Assembly: GCA_018304365.1 (NCBI GenBank)
Contig: JAGVWH010000015.1
Span: 1 to 6,739, forward strand
Length of the DNA stretch: 6,739 bases
Origin: Nanobdellati archaeon
GTDB taxonomy: Archaea; Nanobdellota; Nanobdellia; UBA10117
Direction: 5' to 3'
The notes beneath the pieces are model-generated. The model saw only the letters and a list, made by a program, of their open reading frames with translations, was not told the origin of the DNA and ran no database searches. Position numbers and translations under genes: made by a program. Positions within the stretch are counted from its first letter, which is position 1, and every line of letters begins with the position of its first letter. Below, piece after piece: positions 1 to 4,392 of this stretch.

Positions 1-39
1 CTCCAATACGTTATATCATAGATTATAGAATTATAAGGC

Positions 40-54
40 TTTTGCATAGCAAAA
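40..54. repeat. Short inverted repeat upstream of the CBS gene
   Basis: TTTTGC and GCAAAA form a perfect 6-base inverted repeat around a 3-base centre. It lies 14 bases upstream of the TATA box used for the CBS gene, where an activator or repressor site could sit. A site this short in AT-rich DNA could also be chance. Confidence 0.3.
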
Positions 55-67
55 TAAGGTGTAAGGG

Positions 68-74
68 TTATAAG
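68..74 (+). promoter_or_regulatory. TATA box of the CBS-domain gene
   Basis: TTATAAG is centred 25 bases before ATG 96, the archaeal spacing for a transcript starting at or next to the start codon. There is no Shine-Dalgarno motif between it and the ATG. Other TATA-like strings at 11-16 and 31-38 could drive a longer transcript. Confidence 0.5.
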
Positions 75-95
75 ATTAACACACATAGAAAAAGT

Positions 96-668
96 ATGGT
101 GGATTCGGGCATACGAGCTATCGACATAATGACAACAGAAATAGTAATAGCTTATCCAGAAATGAATATTGTCGAAGTTTCTGAGCTGATGAATAGATTT
201 AGAATCGGCGGAATTCCAGTTGTTAATAATGGTTTACTTGTTGGCATAGTTACTGAGAGAGATATTATGAGAAAAGTTATAGCAGTAAATTTGCAGCCGA
301 GCGCTGTTAAAGTCGGCGATGTTATGACATCTCCTCCTATTGCAATTGCACACGTACATGATGATTTGTCAATCTTAGCAGATAAAATGTCAAAGTTCGA
401 TATTACAAGGCTGCCTATTTTAGATCATAAAGGAAGATTAGCTGGAATAGTAACAAATAGAGATGTTTTGAAAAATTCTAGTGAGTTTATGGAAACTCTT
501 TTGGAACAGTCCAGGATTAAAGGAGAGACGCGAGAAGAAAAAACCGCTTTTGGCAAATGCGAATTATGCGGAGATCAAACTTATTTATATTTGAAAAAAG
601 CAAAGTTCCTTTGCGAAGAATGCGGCAAGCCAGCTATTTTTAAGAAGTTTAAATTTCTTAAGATCTAA
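96..668 (+). CDS. Tandem CBS-domain protein with C-terminal zinc ribbon
   Basis: This is a 190-residue soluble protein. Two CBS motifs (about residues 10-60 and 76-126) form a probable Bateman module, the fold that usually binds adenine nucleotides and senses cell energy state. Each has the typical pattern: an entry like DIMTTEIV or DVMTSPPI, then GGIPVV or TRLPIL, then GIVTERD or GIVTNRD. A short linker leads to a zinc ribbon with two Cys-x-x-Cys-Gly knuckles (C155/C158 and C173/C176), then a Lys/Phe-rich tail. A zinc ribbon joined to CBS domains suggests a regulator that contacts nucleic acid or a partner protein; that is inference. I chose ATG 96 over an in-frame TTG at 42 because the CBS homology begins just after it and a TATA box (68-74) sits about 25 bases upstream. 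The 18 extra residues from the TTG look unrelated to the fold. The gene ends tail-to-tail with the DUF63 gene, overlapping it by 4 bases. The ligand and target are unknown. Confidence 0.88.
   Translation: MVDSGIRAIDIMTTEIVIAYPEMNIVEVSELMNRFRIGGIPVVNNGLLVGIVTERDIMRKVIAVNLQPSAVKVGDVMTSPPIAIAHVHDDLSILADKMSKFDITRLPILDHKGRLAGIVTNRDVLKNSSEFMETLLEQSRIKGETREEKTAFGKCELCGDQTYLYLKKAKFLCEECGKPAIFKKFKFLKI
640..661. repeat. Imperfect palindrome at the convergent gene ends
   Basis: TTAAGAA (640-646) pairs with TTCTTAA (655-661) around an 8-base centre that contains TTTAAA. It lies in the last codons of the CBS gene, just before the two overlapping stop codons. A hairpin here would form in transcripts from either strand. 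No clear T-run follows on either strand, so a role in termination is only possible. Confidence 0.3.
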
Positions 669-1474
669 ATAATTAAAATAGAAATTAAATTCCTTAGACC
701 TTCTGCGAGTCCTAAAACTGCTATCGCAATTATGAAAAAGTTACGCATATTTTTATCTTCAATATCTTTGAATAGTAAATATGCAACTGGAATTAATACA
801 ATTAACTTTAAAATATACATTATAGCTGCAGTATTTGCAAGTGTATTGACTAAAACAGGAAGTGGATGTTTTTCAACAGCATTAAGAAAATCTACTGCTA
901 TGAATGTAGAGCTGGCATCAAGCATATGCGCTGGAAAAATAATAAAAGAAAGTCCTTGCGCCCATTCCAATTTCAAATTTTTGAAGATGAAATACAGAAG
1001 AGCGCTAGCAGATATTGCTAATGTGATAACAGCTCCGCCAAATAATAAATTGTGTAATTTAATTAACGGCGTAACATAAATAATTAATCCCGTAAGTATT
1101 ATACTTCCACTAATTAGACTGGTCTGCCAGTACCAAATATTAATTTGCTTTTGCAAAAAAATTGAAAGTGCTAATACCGCGAGAAATATTCCGGCAATTA
1201 TTAAATAAATTCCAGGAGAAACAGTCCAAAATGAATATGGCAGTTTGTTGAAATCTACTAGACTTCTTGTAAATGAACCAAGAATTACAAATGGTAAAAC
1301 TGCTAAAAAAAATTTAAAATCTATTTCAATTTTCTGTTTATCTAGTATTTTGTAAACACCATACAATAATATTAATGCAATAATTGCATAAACAACTGAG
1401 TTAATTAAATTATAACCGCCATCTGTCTGTATAGGTGTTATAAAATAATTCCGTATAAAATCCATTACAGCCAT
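665..1474 (-). CDS. DUF63 family integral membrane protein
   Basis: This is a 269-residue, very hydrophobic protein of the archaeal DUF63 family, whose biochemical role is not known to me. About seven or eight membrane spans can be read, near residues 24-43, 53-68, 86-107, 118-135, 144-164, 170-190, 207-235 and 245-262. Family-like landmarks are Arg70 in GSFTRSLVD, the polar intramembrane motif HMLDASSTF (183-191), EKHPLP (201-206) and the C-terminal GLAEGLRN (255-262). His, Asp, Glu and Arg inside or beside spans suggest an active site or transport path in the membrane; that is inference. The length fits the family. The start at 1474 is supported by a TATA box centred 26 bases upstream; a second Met three codons in is the alternative. 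The gene lies 32 bases after the coiled-coil gene on the same strand but has its own promoter. Its stop overlaps that of the convergent CBS gene. Confidence 0.85.
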   Translation of the reverse strand: MAVMDFIRNYFITPIQTDGGYNLINSVVYAIIALILLYGVYKILDKQKIEIDFKFFLAVLPFVILGSFTRSLVDFNKLPYSFWTVSPGIYLIIAGIFLAVLALSIFLQKQINIWYWQTSLISGSIILTGLIIYVTPLIKLHNLLFGGAVITLAISASALLYFIFKNLKLEWAQGLSFIIFPAHMLDASSTFIAVDFLNAVEKHPLPVLVNTLANTAAIMYILKLIVLIPVAYLLFKDIEDKNMRNFFIIAIAVLGLAEGLRNLISILII

Positions 1475-1496
1475 ACGATTTTAAAATTTTAAATTC

Positions 1497-1503
1497 TTAT
1501 AAA
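1497..1503 (-). promoter_or_regulatory. TATA box of the DUF63 gene
   Basis: Read on the minus strand this is TTTATAA, centred 26 bases before the ATG at 1474. It sits in the short gap directly behind the stop codon of the upstream coiled-coil gene, so the DUF63 gene is probably transcribed independently as a leaderless mRNA. Confidence 0.6.
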
Positions 1504-1506
1504 CCT

Positions 1507-1848
1507 TTAGTAAGTCCAGCCTTCTCCGCCTTCTTGTCCACTTTGTGGCTGTCCTTTTATCGCATTTTCGATATTTATTAATCGTGCAGAAATAGTATCG
1601 AGAGTGGCTTTTAAATTATCTATTTTATAAGATAAAGCTTTGACTTCTTTTTCAAGTTCAGCAGTATTACTTTGCGGTGCAAACATTTGTTGCTGTGGCA
1701 TTGACGGCAAACCTAAATCAACTTCAGCAGGATTTGTTTCTTTTTCTGGATAACCTGCAGGACCATATGAACCTTGTTCAGCCATAGAACCTATCTCAAC
1801 AAAATCAGGCTGCTTCTTTTTCTTTTTGAAAATATCAGTAAAGGCCAT
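1507..1848 (-). CDS. Small basic coiled-coil protein, function unknown
   Basis: This is a 113-residue protein in three parts. The N-terminus starts with a short amphipathic stretch followed by five lysines (FTDIFKKKKK, residues 3-12). A Gly/Pro/Gln-rich, probably disordered middle (about 20-60) follows. A predicted coiled coil (about 62-98) has regular hydrophobic spacing through the LEKEV, KIDNLKATL and ISARLINIE stretches. The tail is Gly/Gln-rich and ends in WTY. There is no signal peptide or true membrane span; the N-terminus could rest on a membrane. The architecture recalls small conserved proteins I associate with DPANN genomes, but I cannot name a function. It starts 3 bases after the stop of the PfpI-like gene, so co-transcription and translational coupling are likely. 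No Shine-Dalgarno motif is visible. A weak TATA-like string inside the upstream gene (1870-1878) is also centred 26 bases away. Confidence 0.75.
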   Translation of the reverse strand: MAFTDIFKKKKKQPDFVEIGSMAEQGSYGPAGYPEKETNPAEVDLGLPSMPQQQMFAPQSNTAELEKEVKALSYKIDNLKATLDTISARLINIENAIKGQPQSGQEGGEGWTY

Positions 1849-1851
1849 ATT

Positions 1852-2367
1852 TTATCTAGATTTTAATCGTTTTAATATCTTGTGCCCAAATTCTTCGGCA
1901 TTCGGCGGTCCTTTCGCAGTAATAAATAAATCATCTTCCACAACATTTTCATTAACATATATTGCACCATTCTTATCAGCTTCCTCTTTCGCTTCCGGCA
2001 GCCATCCGGTTACTTTTTTGTTCTGTGTTAAACCGCTTTTAAATAAAGCTACAGTCGCTAAACATATACAAGCTATTGGTTTATTTGCATCATAAAAATC
2101 GTGAAATAATTCTTGAAGTTCTGTATTATCCCAAAGTTTTGGACTGCCGCTTCCACCTATTACGACTAAAGCAGCAAAATTAGCTTCAACAGCGTCTCCA
2201 ATTAAAATGTCGGGTTTAACAGTAGCTTTGTGCATTCCTTTGCAAACATTTTGAGTAGTGCTGGCAGTTATTACAATATAACCTGCCTTTTCTAGTATTT
2301 CTTTGGGTTCAAAGTATTCTTCGTCTCTGAAATCCACTGGAGCTATTACGAAAAGCACTTTAAACAT
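1852..2367 (-). CDS. DJ-1/PfpI family protein (glutamine amidotransferase-like fold)
   Basis: This is a 171-residue cytoplasmic protein with the whole DJ-1/PfpI Rossmann-like fold. It begins with a first strand KVLFVIAP, then the acidic segment FRDEEYFEP, where Glu17 matches the conserved Glu of the family. A Gly-rich strand VVIGGSGSP (68-76), the nucleophile elbow IACICLATVAL (98-108) and the C-terminal ITAKGPPNAEEFG (149-161) follow. Cys102 is the probable catalytic or redox cysteine, with a second Cys at 100. The elbow reads Cys-Leu-Ala where PfpI proteases and many deglycase-type members have Cys-His-Gly, so the usual His is absent. Family roles include peptidase, glyoxalase/deglycase and stress-protein activities; which applies here cannot be told. 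The start is fixed by a TATA element 26 bases upstream that also faces the divergent gene. The coiled-coil gene follows after 3 bases. Confidence 0.85.
   Translation of the reverse strand: MFKVLFVIAPVDFRDEEYFEPKEILEKAGYIVITASTTQNVCKGMHKATVKPDILIGDAVEANFAALVVIGGSGSPKLWDNTELQELFHDFYDANKPIACICLATVALFKSGLTQNKKVTGWLPEAKEEADKNGAIYVNENVVEDDLFITAKGPPNAEEFGHKILKRLKSR
1870..1878 (-). promoter_or_regulatory. Weak TATA-like string inside the PfpI-like gene
   Basis: On the minus strand this reads ATATTAAAA, centred 26 bases before the ATG of the coiled-coil gene. The spacing matches the other promoters here, but the match to the archaeal consensus is poor and the DNA is AT-rich. Confidence 0.2.
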
Positions 2368-2389
2368 AGTATTTTGATGAAGCCAATTC

Positions 2390-2396
2390 TTTTATA
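2390..2396. promoter_or_regulatory. Shared TATA element between divergent genes
   Basis: TTTTATA on the + strand (TATAAAA on the minus) is centred at base 2393. That is exactly 26 bases from the A of ATG 2419 and 26 bases from the A of the minus-strand start at 2367. The whole intergenic region is 51 bases, and no second element at the right distance is visible for either gene. One TBP site probably serves both directions, giving leaderless mRNAs on each side. Confidence 0.6.
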
Positions 2397-2402
2397 CCTT
2401 AT

Positions 2403-2417
2403 GTTACTATAGTTAAC
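2403..2417. repeat. Imperfect palindrome over the start of the 524-residue gene
   Basis: GTTACTATAGTTAAC is palindromic apart from one extra base. It lies between the shared TATA element and ATG 2419, overlapping the predicted transcription start. A repressor bound here would block the rightward gene. It could be chance in such AT-rich DNA. Confidence 0.25.
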
Positions 2418-2418
2418 G

Positions 2419-3993
2419 ATGGCCACATTGACAGTAGAACAAGTTGGGAAAAAATTAGATCATTTTAAAAAGAATTTTACTGCGCAAAGAGAATATTTGA
2501 ACGATTTTTTGGAACAAAGTGATGAGGGAGAAATAAAAGAGTTATGGAATTATCTACTTTCGCCAGATAAAAAACAATCAACTATGGATATATTTAAAGG
2601 CAATTCTTTAGGAGAATATAAACTTGCTTACGAAACCTTTGCAAATTCACTTGAACCAATATATTATTGGATATTTGATGCGCTCAAAGGAGATACTTTT
2701 GGTTTTAGATATGATGTAACAAAAGTAAAAGATGCTTTTGCAGCTGCCGAAGCTTCCGCTTTTTATGGAGAATTAGGCAGAAGACGGACAGAACTCGAAA
2801 AGAGAGCTTCCGAATTAGTAGGAACTATAAATATGGTTGTGAAAAGTATTCTGAATTTAATTTATGACTTGAAAGAATTTGAATTAAGATTAGATGAATA
2901 TGATAAATTGCATTCTGATGAGCACGCAGTTTCAAACGGCGCCGATTATGCATTGAAAACTATTTGGCTTACCGAAGTTGATTCCAAAAAAGGACCGGGA
3001 TCTATTAATGCTTTAGTTCAAAATCTAAATTATATAATGGTAAGGGATGCATTTTTTTCAGTGTACATACCAGCTGTAAAAGCAGATGAAAAAGTAGATG
3101 ACGTGGAAAAGAAAGTTCTGAAAAAAATTCAGGATGAAATGGATATTCCTGATATGGTAAAAAGAATTTTGCAGGGAAGAATTAAAGAGTATATTTTGTG
3201 GCGAAAAATGAGTGAGTTAGAGTTAAGAAAAAGATACAAAATAGAACGTACATATTTGAAATCTCAAGTTAGTTCAATGAAAATGTATACAGAATGGGCT
3301 AGGCCTTATTTGATTGCAACCAGGAAATTATTACCTCCAGAACTTAGAGCCGATGAGATGGCAGATTTACCAACCGCTTTTAATTCAATGGTAACATACA
3401 TCGATATTTTTGGTAAAAAGGAAGTTAAAAGCGCTGGAAATTCGGGCGAATTAAAAATCAAAGACGAAAAAAATAAAGTGTTTAGTATTATCGAAGTTAA
3501 GTTTTATTACAGAGTAATTCCTGGCGGACAAACGCAAGAAGGATATAGAGGTCACTTAGGCAGAGTTAATATTTTTATTAATGGATATGAAATGCGACAG
3601 AAAGATCTTGACAACTTGGAAAAAGCAAGACAGGATGAAGTTATGAGTTTTATAGATATAGGCACTAAAGATACACTTGATGTTATCTCAGATGATTTAA
3701 AGAGATTCTTAGAACAAGAAGAAAAGGAAAAAACCGAAGAAAAGAAAATTGAGAAAAAATTCCAACCGTTTAAAGAACATATAGAATCTGTAAAAAAACA
3801 TTATGATTCTATAAAAGAAGGAGTAGAAAAAATAGCAAGTGTAGTTGAAACAGTAAATAAAATTGGTCAAGACCAGCAGGAGAACTGGAATATTAAAAGA
3901 CTTAGAAAAGCAGCACAAGAAAAAGGCAAGAAAGATGCTTACAAGTTATATTATTTGTATAAAGCTATTCACGGAATGCTAATTTGGGAGTAA
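2419..3993 (+). CDS. Large helical protein of unknown function, DPANN-type conserved hypothetical
   Basis: This is a 524-residue soluble protein, mostly alpha-helical and highly charged, with no signal peptide or membrane span and no enzyme motif I can name. Residues 1-330 are almost entirely helical and contain stretches such as GEYKLAYETFANSLEPIYYW (65-84), IYDLKEFELRLDEYDKLH (148-165) and YLKSQVSSMKMYTEWARPYL (279-298). Residues about 350-395 look beta-rich (FSIIEVKFYYRVIPGG, then RVNIFINGY) and may form a small separate domain. A Lys/Glu-rich linker (431-449) leads to a helical, probably coiled-coil segment (450-480), then a basic C-terminal helix (KKDAYKLYYLYKAIHGM, 504-520). It resembles a family I associate with Woesearchaeota/Pacearchaeota, without a known role. 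The build suggests a scaffold or structural protein; that is inference. The start is supported by the TATA element 26 bases upstream. The next gene begins 29 bases after its stop. Confidence 0.8.
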   Translation: MATLTVEQVGKKLDHFKKNFTAQREYLNDFLEQSDEGEIKELWNYLLSPDKKQSTMDIFKGNSLGEYKLAYETFANSLEPIYYWIFDALKGDTFGFRYDVTKVKDAFAAAEASAFYGELGRRRTELEKRASELVGTINMVVKSILNLIYDLKEFELRLDEYDKLHSDEHAVSNGADYALKTIWLTEVDSKKGPGSINALVQNLNYIMVRDAFFSVYIPAVKADEKVDDVEKKVLKKIQDEMDIPDMVKRILQGRIKEYILWRKMSELELRKRYKIERTYLKSQVSSMKMYTEWARPYLIATRKLLPPELRADEMADLPTAFNSMVTYIDIFGKKEVKSAGNSGELKIKDEKNKVFSIIEVKFYYRVIPGGQTQEGYRGHLGRVNIFINGYEMRQKDLDNLEKARQDEVMSFIDIGTKDTLDVISDDLKRFLEQEEKEKTEEKKIEKKFQPFKEHIESVKKHYDSIKEGVEKIASVVETVNKIGQDQQENWNIKRLRKAAQEKGKKDAYKLYYLYKAIHGMLIWE

Positions 3994-4000
3994 TTTAATA
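3994..4000 (+). promoter_or_regulatory. TATA box of the 95-residue protein gene
   Basis: TTTAATA begins immediately after the stop codon of the preceding gene and is centred 26 bases before ATG 4023. The position matches the other promoters in the window and predicts a leaderless transcript. Confidence 0.5.
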
Positions 4001-4022
4001 ATTTATCGCAATTACGGAAAAT

Positions 4023-4310
4023 ATGGAAGAAAAAATATATCATCATAAAAGAATGCCAGCAAATGGCAGTAAAATTTTAAGGAAAGATATTGTGAGATAC
4101 GATAATGCTGACATTTTAGTTTTGCAGAAATCTAATCAATATATCTCACCTATGTACACTGTTGTTTTAGGGCAGATTTTACAGGAAACCAAGACTAAAG
4201 ATGGAAAACCAATAACTACTTTTATAGCGCCAATAGATATGAAAGAATATTCGATATTAGAAGATATTGTAAGAAAAGCCGGTTTTCAAGGCAACATACA
4301 ATTTTGGTAA
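4023..4310 (+). CDS. Small protein of unknown function
   Basis: This is a 95-residue soluble protein. I do not recognise the family. The first 25 residues are basic (YHHKRMPANGSKILRKDIVR). Alternating hydrophobic stretches follow (ADILVLQ, YTVVLGQIL, TTFIAPI), suggesting a small alpha/beta or beta-rich fold, and the chain closes with a helix (SILEDIVRKAG) and NIQFW. No cysteines, metal-binding pattern or membrane span are present. It is read as a real gene because it has its own well-placed TATA box, sits in line between two long genes, and codes with the same A/T-rich third positions as its neighbours. It lies 29 bases behind the large helical protein, so the two may be functionally linked. 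Its 3' end is followed by a hairpin-rich spacer. Confidence 0.7.
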   Translation: MEEKIYHHKRMPANGSKILRKDIVRYDNADILVLQKSNQYISPMYTVVLGQILQETKTKDGKPITTFIAPIDMKEYSILEDIVRKAGFQGNIQFW

Positions 4311-4317
4311 GACCAGG

Positions 4318-4333
4318 GCTGAATTCGTTCAGC
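4318..4333 (+). repeat. Hairpin with TTCG loop behind the 95-residue gene
   Basis: GCTGAA and TTCAGC form a perfect 6-base-pair stem closing a TTCG tetraloop. The closing pair is A-T rather than the extra-stable C-G. It overlaps an alternative stem (AGCGA 4331-4335 with TCGCT 4339-4343), so the two could exchange. It lies 7 bases downstream of a stop codon, in DNA visibly richer in G and C than its surroundings. Confidence 0.45.
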
Positions 4334-4340
4334 GAGTCTC

Positions 4341-4367
4341 GCTCATATACAGATGAGCAAGATTTTT
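4341..4367 (+). terminator. Possible hairpin plus T-run terminator
   Basis: GCTCAT (4341-4346) pairs perfectly with ATGAGC (4353-4358) around a 6-base loop, and five Ts follow at 4363-4367. This looks like an intrinsic terminator for the 95-residue gene. Archaea depend mainly on the T-run, and this one is short. The same T-run also forms part of the TATA-like element of the next gene. Confidence 0.4.
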
Positions 4368-4369
4368 AA
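4363..4369 (+). promoter_or_regulatory. Candidate TATA box of the TIM-barrel gene
   Basis: TTTTTAA is centred 27 bases before ATG 4393. Two other candidates would serve later starts: TTATAC (4396-4401) is about 25 bases before ATG 4423, and TTATATATC (4410-4418) is 33 bases before ATG 4447. The promoter and the start are therefore tied together and unresolved. Confidence 0.35.
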
Positions 4370-4392
4370 CTAATGAATTTAATCTAAAGTAA

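Noticed and set aside
42..95. TTG at 42 as the start of the CBS-domain protein
   Set aside because: It adds 18 basic residues unlike the fold, uses a rare start codon, and crosses the TATA box that fits ATG 96.
732..1079. Open frame of 115 codons on the + strand
   Set aside because: It is antisense to the DUF63 gene, whose protein is well supported, and its product has no coherent pattern.
1826..2095. Open frame of 89 codons on the + strand
   Set aside because: It is antisense to the PfpI-like gene with its full set of motifs; the frame is a by-product of composition.
3709..3918. Minus-strand frame rich in Phe, Leu and Tyr that mimics a membrane protein
   Set aside because: It is the reverse of a Lys/Glu-rich coiled-coil coding stretch in the 524-residue gene, which gives Phe/Leu runs automatically.
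4311..4368. C/D-box or H/ACA guide RNA, or a tRNA fragment, in the hairpin spacer
   Set aside because: No proper C box (RTGATGA) paired with a D box, no ACA at the right place, and no tRNA T-loop pattern could be found.
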